64,000 bases of DNA, from assembly GCA_965219515.1 (NCBI GenBank), contig OZ244776.1, positions 806,001 through 870,000 on the forward strand. Reading direction: 5' to 3'. Numbering within the stretch: position 1 is the first letter of the stretch; each line of letters starts with the position of its first letter. Both the position numbers and the translations under genes were made by a program. This DNA comes from Ilyomonas sp965219515. Its GTDB lineage: Bacteria; Bacteroidota; Bacteroidia; Chitinophagales; Chitinophagaceae. Positions 24,661-32,837 of this stretch are shown here, one piece after another. Under the pieces are notes generated by a model that saw only the letters and a program-made list of their open reading frames with translations, made no database searches and was not told where the DNA came from.

Positions 24661-25746
24661 ATGACAGAACAACAAACACCTTTATTCAAAGTAACCATAG
24701 ATAATATTACCGTAGAAGTTTCTGCCGGAACTTCTATACTGGAAGCGGCGCGCAAAATTGGCGGAGATGTGGCGCCGCCTGCCATGTGTTATTACAGCAA
24801 ATTGAAGGGCAGCGGCGGCAAGTGTCGCACCTGTTTGGTAGAAGTGAGCAAAGGCTCGGAAAAAGATCCGCGCCCGATGCCAAAGCTGGTGGCAAGCTGC
24901 CGCACTACGGTAATGGATGGTATGGAAGTAAAAAACCTCACCAGCGAGAAAGTGATTGATGCGCGTGCCGGTGTGGTTGAATTTTTATTAATCAATCATC
25001 CGCTCGATTGCCCGATCTGCGACCAGGCGGGTGAATGTCATCTGCAGGATTTAAGTTACGAGCATGGCAAAGAAGGTACTCGTTATGAGTTTCAACGGCG
25101 CACCTTTGCGAAGCATAGTTTAGGTCCGTATATACAGTTGCACATGACACGTTGTATTCTTTGCTATAGGTGTGTTTATACAGCCGACCAGCTTACGAAT
25201 AAACGGTATCACGGTATCTTAGATCGAGGCGATCATTCTGAAATCGCTACTTATATCGAGAAGAGTTTGGAAAACGATTTCATCGGAAACGTAATTGATG
25301 TTTGCCCGGTAGGAGCCTTAACCGACAGAACGTTCCGGTTTAAAAACCGCGTTTGGTTTTTAAAACCAATGAATGCCCACAGAGATTGCCCTACCTGTTG
25401 CGGTAAGGTAACGCTATGGAACCGGGGTGATGAAGTGTTTCGCGTAACGGCACGCAAAGATGAATGGGGCGAAGCGGAAGAATGGATTTGCAACGAATGC
25501 CGGTTTGAAAAAAAGAAAACGGGCGATTGGATCATTGAAGGTCCGCGCAAGATTGACAGGCATTCTGTTATTTCGCAGGGACATTATGTTGATGCCATCG
25601 AACCACCCGAATTTTTACCCGAAGTGATGAATGGCAGACAACCGCGCCTGATGCTTGACATTCGTAATGTAAGCAAGATAAACGAGCCGCAAAACGATTT
25701 AAGCTTGCTGGAAGGTCCGGCGCATTCGGAAGATTTTAAAGATTAA
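24661..25746 (+). CDS. nuoG: NADH-quinone oxidoreductase subunit G, short form
   Basis: NuoG carries further iron-sulfur clusters of the electron input module. The 361 residues hold the N-terminal 2Fe-2S ferredoxin domain (cysteines in AMCYYSKLKGSGGKCRTCLV), the HxxCxxC-type segment CPICDQAGECHLQD, the cysteines in TRCILCYRCV and VIDVCPVGAL, and a further Cys-rich block (DCPTCCGK, ICNECRF). The large molybdopterin-oxidoreductase-like C-terminal domain of the roughly 900-residue enterobacterial form is absent, and there is no sign of it downstream. This is a short form rather than a truncation, since the end is clean and the next ORF starts at once. Confidence 0.93.
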   Translation: MTEQQTPLFKVTIDNITVEVSAGTSILEAARKIGGDVAPPAMCYYSKLKGSGGKCRTCLVEVSKGSEKDPRPMPKLVASCRTTVMDGMEVKNLTSEKVIDARAGVVEFLLINHPLDCPICDQAGECHLQDLSYEHGKEGTRYEFQRRTFAKHSLGPYIQLHMTRCILCYRCVYTADQLTNKRYHGILDRGDHSEIATYIEKSLENDFIGNVIDVCPVGALTDRTFRFKNRVWFLKPMNAHRDCPTCCGKVTLWNRGDEVFRVTARKDEWGEAEEWICNECRFEKKKTGDWIIEGPRKIDRHSVISQGHYVDAIEPPEFLPEVMNGRQPRLMLDIRNVSKINEPQNDLSLLEGPAHSEDFKD

Positions 25747-26058
25747 ATGAATTCATCAGAAATCATATTACAAGACATTAAAAAGGCGGTTTTATCAGTA
25801 GATAAATCGGCTGATGTATTACTGTTTGGTTCCCGTGCCCGGGGTGATTTTCAAGAAGAGAGCGATTGGGATATTTTGATATTAACGAATGAAGAAATAA
25901 CAGGGGCTTTGCGCTTTCAATTTTATAGTTCTGTTTTTGATGTACAACTTAAACATTCTGTGAGCGTTGGCTTAATTATTAAAACGAGAGTTGAATGGTA
26001 TAGTTCATTGAATACAGACCTTTATATTAATGTCCATGAAGATGGAATTGTATTATGA
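25747..26058 (+). CDS. MNT-type nucleotidyltransferase (HEPN partner)
   Basis: A 103-residue minimal nucleotidyltransferase. The signature LFGSRARGDFQEESDWDIL (residues about 26-44) gives the GSxxxG helix and the paired aspartates of MNT proteins. In MNT-HEPN toxin-antitoxin systems this protein acts as antitoxin by AMPylating the HEPN RNase. Its ATG follows the nuoG stop codon with no gap, and its own stop overlaps the start (ATGA at 26055) of the HEPN gene. The catalytic motif is intact, in contrast to its damaged partner. Confidence 0.85.
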   Translation: MNSSEIILQDIKKAVLSVDKSADVLLFGSRARGDFQEESDWDILILTNEEITGALRFQFYSSVFDVQLKHSVSVGLIIKTRVEWYSSLNTDLYINVHEDGIVL

Positions 26059-26446
26059 CAGACGATCGTGATAAAGTTAATCAGCGAATTAAAAAGTCTA
26101 AGAAGCATTAAATTATTCTCTCTTGCTTATGGATTCTGAAAGGTATTTAGCTGCTGTGAATAGATTGTATTACGCAGCTTTTTATGTTGTCTCCGCTTAT
26201 TTTGCGAGCCAAAATGTATTGGTGAAAAGTCACAAAGGAATGAATGTGAAATTGTATGATGAGCTTGTATTGAAACAGTTAATCAATAAGACAGACGGAC
26301 AAACTTTTGAAAAACTTCTTAAGTTGAGAGGCGAAGCGGATTATGCAGATTTTGTAGTTATTTCCACCTGTATAATGAAAGAGATATTTAGAGATACTGT
26401 TGCATTTATCAATAAAATCGAATCACTAATTAACACCAATGAATAA
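26055..26446 (+). pseudogene. HEPN domain protein gene with single-base frameshift
   Basis: The HEPN partner of the MNT gene starts at ATG 26055, overlapping the MNT stop, and reads MTDDRDKVNQRIKKSKK before a stop at 26109-26111. The rest is in another frame: from about 26105 it reads ALNYSLLLMDSERYLAAVNR, then LYYAAFYVVSAYFASQN, a normal HEPN helix bundle, to 26446. Inserting one G after 26102 (AAGGAAG in place of AAGAAG) restores one frame of about 130 residues. No slippery site fits, since a -1 shift at the AAA AAG upstream hits a TAA at once. A shorter product from TTG 26123 or ATG 26129 would lack the first helix. The end overlaps nuoH by 8 bases. Confidence 0.8.
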
Positions 26447-27500
26447 CATTTCCGCCATACTTCTTGCATTCGACTGGTCTTTTGTAATACAAAAACTGAT
26501 TCTTATTGTTATCATCGTGTCGGTATCGCTGGTAATAGCCATGTACGAAACGTATTTTGAGCGTAAAATTGCTGCCTGGTTTCAGGACAGAAGAGGACCA
26601 AGCCGCGCCGGGCCGTTTGGTATTTTACAACCGCTGGCAGATGGTACGAAGCTGTTTTTTAAAGAAGAAATTATTCCCAATACCTCAAACAAAGTTTTGT
26701 TTGTATTAGGACCTGCCCTGGCAATGCTGGCGTCATTAATGACGTGCGCTGTTATTCCCTGGGGCAGTCATTTGCAGTTGGGCGATACGGCAGTACCATT
26801 ACAAATTGCAGATGTAAACATTGGAATTTTGTATGTGTTTGGCGTGGTTAGTCTGGGCGTATATGGCATTATGATTGGCGGTTGGGCAAGCAACAATAAA
26901 TTTTCACTGCTTGCCGCTTTACGTGGCGCTTCGCAGGCAATCAGCTACGAGCTGGCAATGGGTATCTCTTTAATAGCCTTGCTGTTTCTTACAGGTTCGC
27001 TAAGCATGAAAACCATCGTAGAAGAACAAATGAAAAGCGGCATCTGGAACATTGTTTATCAGCCGCTTGGTTTTCTTATTTTTTTAGTGTGCGCATTTGC
27101 CGAATGCAACCGTACGCCGTTCGATTTGCCTGAAGCGGAGAGCGAGCTGAACATGGGTTATCATCAGGAATATTCCAGCATGAAGCTTGGCTTTTATTTA
27201 TTTTCAGAATACATCAATATGTTTATCAGCAGCGCCATTATGGCAACGCTTTTTTTTGGTGGTTACGATATTCCTTTTCTTGACGAAAGCAAATTAGACC
27301 CTAACCTCGCAGCAATCTTAGGTTTGGTAGCCTTGCTTATTAAAATCGTATTTTTTATCTTTTTGTTTATGTGGGTGAGATGGACAATTCCACGTTTTAG
27401 ATACGATCAGTTAATGAACCTCGGCTGGAAAAAATTATTGCCGCTCGCTTTGATAAACATGCTTGTTACTGCGGCCGTAATTTTATGGATAAACACATAA
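26439..27500 (+). CDS. nuoH: NADH-quinone oxidoreductase subunit H
   Basis: NuoH (ND1 homologue) is the membrane subunit that contacts the quinone cavity. The 353 residues have about eight hydrophobic segments and the conserved loops: YFERKIAAWFQDRRGP after helix 1, GGWASNNKFSLLAALRGASQ, and CAFAECNRTPFDLPEAESEL. The glutamates and arginines of the E-channel are present. Its ATG overlaps the HEPN gene by 8 bases, so it may depend on coupling with an upstream gene that now carries a frameshift. Confidence 0.96.
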   Translation: MNNISAILLAFDWSFVIQKLILIVIIVSVSLVIAMYETYFERKIAAWFQDRRGPSRAGPFGILQPLADGTKLFFKEEIIPNTSNKVLFVLGPALAMLASLMTCAVIPWGSHLQLGDTAVPLQIADVNIGILYVFGVVSLGVYGIMIGGWASNNKFSLLAALRGASQAISYELAMGISLIALLFLTGSLSMKTIVEEQMKSGIWNIVYQPLGFLIFLVCAFAECNRTPFDLPEAESELNMGYHQEYSSMKLGFYLFSEYINMFISSAIMATLFFGGYDIPFLDESKLDPNLAAILGLVALLIKIVFFIFLFMWVRWTIPRFRYDQLMNLGWKKLLPLALINMLVTAAVILWINT

Positions 27501-27571
27501 GCGACCTGGCATCCAAGTACAGTTTTAAAAGATAAACTTGGAGACAAACATTCATACGAATACTTTTGTAA

Positions 27572-27612
27572 CAAAAAGCCGGATGCTGAAAGCTGATGGC
27601 CGACAGCTTAAC
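27572..27612 (+). repeat. Low-complexity repeat upstream of nuoI
   Basis: GCTGAAAGCTGATGGC followed by CGACAGCTTAAC, the clearest copy of the AGCTGA/CAGCTT repeat. It extends an open frame upstream of nuoI but is unlikely to be coding. A TACTTTTG box stands just before it, at 27561-27568. Confidence 0.55.
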
Positions 27613-27615
27613 AAT

Positions 27616-28167
27616 ATGCAGGCACTAACCAATAGAAGTAAAGCGGTAGATCGTAAGCCAATGACCTTTTTGGAGCGCATTTACCTGTGGAATATTGCAA
27701 AAGGAATGCTGATAACTTTGAAGCATTTATTCAGAAAAAAAGTTACCCTGAATTATCCCGAACAAAAACGCCCGTTTAGTCCGGTGTTTCGCGGGTTGCA
27801 TGTACTGAACCGCGACGAAGAAGGACGAGAACGATGCACGGCCTGCGGTTTGTGCGCGGTAGCCTGCCCGGCCGAAGCCATTACCATGGAAGCGGCTGAA
27901 AGAGAAATAGGCGAAGAAAATTTGTACCGGGAAGAAAAATATGCAGCGCGTTACGAAATAAATATGTTGCGCTGTATTTTTTGCGGATTGTGCGAGGAAG
28001 CCTGCCCGAAAGATGCCATTTACCTGAGTGAAACAGTTACACCAAGCGATTTTGCGCGAAAGAAATTTATATATGGCAAAGAAGATTTACTGATACCGAA
28101 CCCGGTAACAGAGCCGGAAGCGTTTGCAAAAGCCAAAGGATTGAACGAGCCAACAACAGCAGGCTGA
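27616..28167 (+). CDS. nuoI: NADH-quinone oxidoreductase subunit I
   Basis: NuoI passes electrons through clusters N6a and N6b. Both [4Fe-4S] motifs are intact: CTACGLCAVACPAEAI and CIFCGLCEEACPKDAI, separated by about 40 residues. An open frame extends upstream to a TTG at 27538, but bases 27572-27612 are a repeat, so I place the start at the ATG at 27616 (MQALTNRSKAVDRKP), which gives 183 residues in line with relatives. A further ATG at 27661 (MTFLERIY) is possible. The amphipathic N-terminal helix then runs FLERIYLWNIAKGML. Confidence 0.93.
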   Translation: MQALTNRSKAVDRKPMTFLERIYLWNIAKGMLITLKHLFRKKVTLNYPEQKRPFSPVFRGLHVLNRDEEGRERCTACGLCAVACPAEAITMEAAEREIGEENLYREEKYAARYEINMLRCIFCGLCEEACPKDAIYLSETVTPSDFARKKFIYGKEDLLIPNPVTEPEAFAKAKGLNEPTTAG

Positions 28168-28216
28168 TTTCTAAATGAAATTCGGTTGATCTGTTTGCCA
28201 ATTACCAACTTGTACA

Positions 28217-28720
28217 ATGAGCATTACTGAAATTATTTTCTGGTTTTTAAGCGGGCTGGCTTTGTTAAGCGCCATTATGGTGCTGGTAAGTAAAAACCCG
28301 GTGCATAGCGTGTTGTGGCTTATTGTTACATTCTTTGCCATCTCCGGGCATTATATTTTACTCAATGCGCAGTTTCTGGCAATTGTAAATATCATTGTGT
28401 ATGCGGGCGCGGTAATGGTGTTGTTTCTATTTGTGATTATGCTGATGAATTTGGAAGCAGCCATCGAACCAAAACGCAGCGTATGGATGAAATTTGCCGG
28501 TGTAATAAGCGGCGGCTTGTTACTGGCTGTGTTGATTTCTGTAATTCGCACGGCAACTGAATTAAACGGAAAGTCTGCGTTGCTAACAACCGGAGACATT
28601 GGTTTGATTAGCAACTTAGGAAAAGTATTATTTACCAGTTATGCGGTGCCGTTTGAAATTAGCAGTGTGTTGTTTTTAAGCGCAATGGTAGGTGCCGTGG
28701 TAATTGGGAAAAAAAATTAG
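28217..28720 (+). CDS. nuoJ: NADH-quinone oxidoreductase subunit J
   Basis: NuoJ (ND6 homologue) is a five-helix membrane subunit of the proton-pumping arm. The 167 residues show hydrophobic segments at about 5-25, 30-50, 53-75, 93-113 and 140-163, with the conserved NPVHSVLWL after helix 1 and the pi-bulge segment YAGAVMVLFLFVIMLMNL in helix 3. The C-terminus ends in a short basic tail. The gene is separated from nuoK by a 125-base hairpin repeat. Confidence 0.95.
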   Translation: MSITEIIFWFLSGLALLSAIMVLVSKNPVHSVLWLIVTFFAISGHYILLNAQFLAIVNIIVYAGAVMVLFLFVIMLMNLEAAIEPKRSVWMKFAGVISGGLLLAVLISVIRTATELNGKSALLTTGDIGLISNLGKVLFTSYAVPFEISSVLFLSAMVGAVVIGKKN

Positions 28721-28846
28721 CCCCCAACCCATAAAGGGAAGAAAGGGTAATTTTTTGTATAAAATTTTTTAAACATTGCAGGTTGTCAACTCCCCTTTAG
28801 GGGGTGGGGGCTTCTTTAAAAATTCCCTTTTGGGGTCAGGGGCTTA
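28719..28846. repeat. G/C-run hairpin repeat between nuoJ and nuoK
   Basis: AGCCCCCAACCCATAAAGGG at the left end pairs imperfectly with CCCCTTTAGGGGGTGGGGGC near 28794-28813, about 45 bases apart, followed by a further half-copy (CCCTTTTGGGGTCAGGGGCT). The element opens a spurious in-frame extension of nuoK from a GTG at 28804. Confidence 0.7.
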
Positions 28847-29181
28847 TGCCAATACAATATTATATCGCTTTATCGGCTGCCTTGTTTTGCATCGGCATTG
28901 TAGGTGTGCTAACGCGGCGTAATGCCATCATTATTTTTATGTGCATTGAGCTGATGCTGAATGCGGTAAATTTATTATTGGTTGCTTTTTCAAAAACGCC
29001 TCATGCCGTTTCTGAAAGTGGTGTTACGGCTGCGCAGGCAGGTATAGACGGGCAGATATTTGTTTTCTTTATTATGGTTGTAGCGGCTGCAGAAGTGAGT
29101 GTAGGATTGGCCATTATTGTAATGATGTATCGAAATACGCATTCGGTAGATGTAAATTTTCTAAACCGGTTAAAGAATTAG
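28846..29181 (+). CDS. nuoK: NADH-quinone oxidoreductase subunit K
   Basis: NuoK (ND4L homologue) is a three-helix subunit of the proton channel. With the ATG at 28846 it has 111 residues: helices at about 3-22 (MPIQYYIALSAALFCIGIVG), 28-48 and 60-85. The conserved glutamates of the channel are present, one in FMCIELMLNAVNLLL and one in AAAEVSVGLAI. An upstream GTG at 28804 would add 14 residues encoded by the hairpin repeat and is rejected. The gene is bracketed by hairpin repeats on both sides. Confidence 0.93.
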   Translation: MPIQYYIALSAALFCIGIVGVLTRRNAIIIFMCIELMLNAVNLLLVAFSKTPHAVSESGVTAAQAGIDGQIFVFFIMVVAAAEVSVGLAIIVMMYRNTHSVDVNFLNRLKN

Positions 29182-29256
29182 AAGCCCCGGCCCCTGAAAG
29201 GGAGGTAGGGCAATAGTATAATAGGTTCTAAAACTTCCCTTTAGGGGCTGAGGGCT
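29182..29256. repeat. G/C-run hairpin repeat between nuoK and nuoL
   Basis: AAGCCCCGGCCCCTGAAAGG on the left pairs with CCCTTTAGGGGCTGAGGGCTT on the right (about 29235-29255), leaving a loop of about 30 AT-rich bases. It is a second copy of the type seen at 28719-28846. Confidence 0.7.
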
Positions 29257-29263
29257 TTTCTCT

Positions 29264-31180
29264 ATGGCTTATTTAATACCACTTTTTCCTTTGCTCGGTT
29301 TTCTTATCAGCGGACTGCTTCGCAATTCGTTGTCAAAACCGGTTACCGGTATTATCGGATGCGGTTCGGTGCTGGCTTCGTTCATTGTAAGCCTGATACT
29401 TTTTTTTCAGGTAAAATCGGGCGGCGCACTGCAGGTTGAGCCATTATACACATTTATAAACACAGGTTCGTTCAAAATAGATTTTGCTTTTCAGGTAGAC
29501 CAGTTATCGTCTCTCTTTTTATTAATCATCACTGGTGTAGGTTTCTTAATTCATCTGTACTCCACATCGTACATGCGCGATGAAGAACCGCCACATTTTG
29601 CGAGATATTTCGCTTACCTCAATCTCTTTGTTTTTTCCATGCTGCTGCTGGTGTTAGGAGCGAATTACGTTATCATGTTCATTGGCTGGGAAGGCGTGGG
29701 ATTATGTTCGTATTTATTAATCGGTTTCTGGTTTACCGTTGATAATTATAATGCAGCCGCGAAAAAGGCGTTTATTATGAACCGCATTGGCGACCTTGGT
29801 TTTCTGCTCGCCGTTTTTTGGATATTGAATAAATTGGGTACGGTAAATTATGCCGATGTATTTGCCAATTACAATAAGCTTTCTTCGTCAGACATTACTG
29901 CCATAACATTATTATTGTTTGTTGGTGCCACCGGCAAAAGCGCGCAGATTCCTTTATACACCTGGCTTCCCGATGCAATGGCAGGTCCAACACCTGTATC
30001 GGCATTAATTCATGCTGCAACAATGGTAACGGCAGGCATATATATGATTGCCCGCAGTAATATTTTATACACGCTTGCTCCGTTAACGGAAAGTATTGTA
30101 GCTATTATTGGTTTGGCAACCGCAATAGTGGCAGCGAGTATTGCGCTTAAGCAAAACGATATTAAGAAAGTGCTGGCTTATTCTACGGTTAGTCAGTTGG
30201 GATATATGTTTCTGGGTCTGGGCGTTGGCGCTTATACCGGCGCCGTGTTTCACGTCATCACACACGCTTTTTTTAAAGCCTGTCTGTTTTTAGGTGCAGG
30301 TTCTGTTATTCATGCTATGAGTGGCGAACAGGATATGCGAAATATGGGCGCACTCAAAAAAAAGATGCCGCTTACAAACATCACATTCCTTTTGTCCTGC
30401 TTTGCCATTGCGGGCGTACCGCCTTTCTCCGGCTTTTTTAGTAAAGATGAAATTTTAGCCGCCGCAGAACTGCAAAATCCAATTCTATACTACATTGGCG
30501 TAGCCGGCGCACTGATGACGGCTTTTTATATGTTCCGCTTGTATGCTATGACGTTTCTTGGCACATTTCGCGGCACGCACGAGCAGGAGCATCACCTTCA
30601 CGAAAGTCCGCCTGCCATGACTATTCCGTTGATTGTTCTTGCCATACTGGCTGTCATTGGCGGGTTTATCGGCATACCCGAAGTGTTTGCACCGGATGCG
30701 CATTGGCTGGAACATTTTCTGTCGCCCGTTTTTGCCCGATCGAAAGCTTTGCAGCCGGAACATCTGGGCGATTCTGCACACGAATTATTAATGATGGCAA
30801 TTGCAACGGTTCTGATTATTGCAACCATTGTTTGGGCATGGACAAAATATAGCAAATACCAAACAACAACCGAAGAAGCAACCGGATTGAATCGTGTACT
30901 GGAACATAAATGGTATGTAGATGAAATATATGATGCCGCGATTGTAAAACCAGTAAGTACCGTAGCCGGATTTTTCAAAACTGTAATTGAAAAATCAGGA
31001 ATAGACGGTTTTGTAAATGGTACGGGACGCTTTGTTCAATATTCATCCCGGCAGTTGCGGTTGCTGCAAAGCGGACAGGTTGGCAATTACATTATGTTTA
31101 TGGTGTTAAGCATCGTAGTGTTGTTTATCGTGTTTTGGAATCAGGCGGTAATTATCGCTTTTGTTGAAAAGATATTTTAA
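29264..31180 (+). CDS. nuoL: NADH-quinone oxidoreductase subunit L
   Basis: NuoL (ND5 homologue) is the distal antiporter-like pump subunit of complex I with the long lateral helix. The 638 residues hold about 16 hydrophobic segments. Key motifs are FIGWEGVGLCSYLLIGFW (the channel glutamate), KSAQIPLYTWLPDAMAGPTP (the lysine), SALIHAATMVTAGIYM, and HVITHAFFKACLFLGAGS with its histidines and lysine. The C-terminal part contains the horizontal helix and a final anchor helix. Length and order are normal. Confidence 0.97.
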   Translation: MAYLIPLFPLLGFLISGLLRNSLSKPVTGIIGCGSVLASFIVSLILFFQVKSGGALQVEPLYTFINTGSFKIDFAFQVDQLSSLFLLIITGVGFLIHLYSTSYMRDEEPPHFARYFAYLNLFVFSMLLLVLGANYVIMFIGWEGVGLCSYLLIGFWFTVDNYNAAAKKAFIMNRIGDLGFLLAVFWILNKLGTVNYADVFANYNKLSSSDITAITLLLFVGATGKSAQIPLYTWLPDAMAGPTPVSALIHAATMVTAGIYMIARSNILYTLAPLTESIVAIIGLATAIVAASIALKQNDIKKVLAYSTVSQLGYMFLGLGVGAYTGAVFHVITHAFFKACLFLGAGSVIHAMSGEQDMRNMGALKKKMPLTNITFLLSCFAIAGVPPFSGFFSKDEILAAAELQNPILYYIGVAGALMTAFYMFRLYAMTFLGTFRGTHEQEHHLHESPPAMTIPLIVLAILAVIGGFIGIPEVFAPDAHWLEHFLSPVFARSKALQPEHLGDSAHELLMMAIATVLIIATIVWAWTKYSKYQTTTEEATGLNRVLEHKWYVDEIYDAAIVKPVSTVAGFFKTVIEKSGIDGFVNGTGRFVQYSSRQLRLLQSGQVGNYIMFMVLSIVVLFIVFWNQAVIIAFVEKIF

Positions 31181-31262
31181 AAAGTTTCTCACGGATGACA
31201 AAGATTTGCACAGAAAATTAATTATAAAAATCTGCGATTATCTGTGCTATCCGGGAGCGCCA
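31181..31262. repeat. Hairpin repeat between nuoL and nuoM
   Basis: CACGGATGACAAAGATTTGC then ACAGA on the left is an imperfect reverse complement of TCTGCGATTATCTGTGCTAT then CCGGG on the right, with an AT-rich loop. It is the same style as the element at 35881-35950 but different from the ones around nuoK. Confidence 0.6.
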
Positions 31263-31272
31263 AACAAAAAAA

Positions 31273-32715
31273 ATGATTGCACTTTTATTAATTATCATTC
31301 CTTTAATTGCCGGTACTTCTTCTTTATTCATAAAAAACGAAGCGACTGCAAAATTCCTGACATTAATTGCTTCGCTGGCAACGCTGGCAATCGCACTTTT
31401 CGGTGTGTACTCGGTTTCTAACAATCAGCTTTACTGGGATAGCGCCTGGCTTTCTGAAATGGGTAGCCGCTTTACCCTATCGTTAGACGGTATGAGCAAA
31501 ATGCTTTGCTTATTAAATGCCATTGCTTTACCACTTGTTTTTATCTCTACGTATAAAAATGCATATGCCGGCGCAGGCAGCTTTTATGGTTTGCTGCTTT
31601 TGATGCAGGCCGGAATGATGGGCGTTTTTCTGGCGGCTGATTGTCTTGTTTTCTACTTCTTTTGGGAACTGGCTTTGATACCCGCTTATTTTCTTTGTTC
31701 CATCTGGGGCGGCGAAAAGCGAATACACGTTACATTCAAATTTTTCATTTACACATTTCTAGGTTCTTTGTTAATGCTCGTTGGTATCTTATATCTATAC
31801 TTTCAAACGCCTGGCGTTCACTCCTTCGCCCTACAATCTTTCTATCATCTGAAACTTACACAAACGCAGCAATATCTTGGCTTCTGGCTGTTTTTTATCG
31901 CCTTCGCCATTAAAATGCCCATTTTTCCTTTTCACACCTGGCAACCCGATACTTACGAACAATCGCCAACTGCTGTTACCATGATGCTTAGCGGCGTGAT
32001 GGTTAAAATGGGCATCTACGGCGTTATCCGCTGGGTGCTTCCGGTATTTCCGATGGCAGTTGCCAGGTTCGACGATATTGTTATTATACTTAGCATTACC
32101 GGAATTATTTACGCTTCGCTGATTGCCATCCGGCAGGATGATATAAAGCGATTGATCGCTTATTCTTCCATTGCGCATATCGGCTTGATGAGTGCAGCCA
32201 TTTTTTCGGGTAAATCATCCGGCTTGCAGGGTGTGATGGTGCAAATGTTCAACCATGGCATTAACGTAATCGGATTGTGGATAGTTGCTGATGCAATAGA
32301 ACAACAATTGGGCACAAGGAAATTCAGCGAGCTGGGCGGACTTGCTAAAAAAGCGCCTTCACTGGCTATTTTGTTTTTAATAATGGCATTTGCCAACGTA
32401 TCGCTTCCGCTTACCAATTCTTTCATCGGCGAATTTTTAATGTTTAATGGCTTGTTTCAATATAATATTATTGCAGCGGCGGTAGCGGCCGTAAGTATTA
32501 TTCTGGCAGCCGTTTATACCTTGAACATGACGCAGAAAATGTGGTATGGAAATACATCTCAGTTGGTGAGTAATGCGGTTGACAGCAACAGCGCTACTAA
32601 TGTAGCATTGGTTGTTCTGGTTATTCTAATACTTATTTTCGGGGTTTACCCGCAACCGATCATACAGTTAACGAATGATACCGCGAAAGCGGTCATTGCA
32701 ACGATTCGCATATAA
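31273..32715 (+). CDS. nuoM: NADH-quinone oxidoreductase subunit M
   Basis: NuoM (ND4 homologue) is an antiporter-like proton-pumping subunit. The 480 residues form about 14 hydrophobic segments. Motifs include FYFFWELALIPAYFLCSIWG (channel glutamate), KMPIFPFHTWQPDTYEQSPT (lysine and histidine), and QMFNHGINVIGLWIVAD. The start at 31273 gives a hydrophobic N-terminal helix directly. It is preceded by a hairpin repeat and followed by a 122-base spacer with a perfect 11-bp inverted repeat. Confidence 0.97.
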   Translation: MIALLLIIIPLIAGTSSLFIKNEATAKFLTLIASLATLAIALFGVYSVSNNQLYWDSAWLSEMGSRFTLSLDGMSKMLCLLNAIALPLVFISTYKNAYAGAGSFYGLLLLMQAGMMGVFLAADCLVFYFFWELALIPAYFLCSIWGGEKRIHVTFKFFIYTFLGSLLMLVGILYLYFQTPGVHSFALQSFYHLKLTQTQQYLGFWLFFIAFAIKMPIFPFHTWQPDTYEQSPTAVTMMLSGVMVKMGIYGVIRWVLPVFPMAVARFDDIVIILSITGIIYASLIAIRQDDIKRLIAYSSIAHIGLMSAAIFSGKSSGLQGVMVQMFNHGINVIGLWIVADAIEQQLGTRKFSELGGLAKKAPSLAILFLIMAFANVSLPLTNSFIGEFLMFNGLFQYNIIAAAVAAVSIILAAVYTLNMTQKMWYGNTSQLVSNAVDSNSATNVALVVLVILILIFGVYPQPIIQLTNDTAKAVIATIRI

Positions 32716-32764
32716 CAGAAAAATTGTGTTTGACTATTATAAAGTTTCGCGCAAGAGTTGATTT

Positions 32765-32798
32765 TTTGCAGATCAGCGATGAAATTGTGATCTGCAAA
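32765..32798. repeat. Perfect inverted repeat between nuoM and nuoN
   Basis: TTTGCAGATCA (32765-32775) and TGATCTGCAAA (32788-32798), an 11-bp perfect stem with a 12-base loop. There is no T run, so it is not an obvious terminator. Confidence 0.65.
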
Positions 32799-32837
32799 TT
32801 TGCAACAAACTATAAAACCTAACTCAGGCAAAGAATT

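Noticed and set aside
26097..26111. Programmed frameshifting in the HEPN gene
   Set aside because: The AAA AAG run upstream would slip into TAA at once, and AAG AAG preceded by T does not re-pair well; a simple one-base deletion explains the break.
28804..28845. Upstream extension of nuoK from a GTG
   Set aside because: The extension is encoded by the hairpin repeat, and homologues begin at the MPIQYY methionine.
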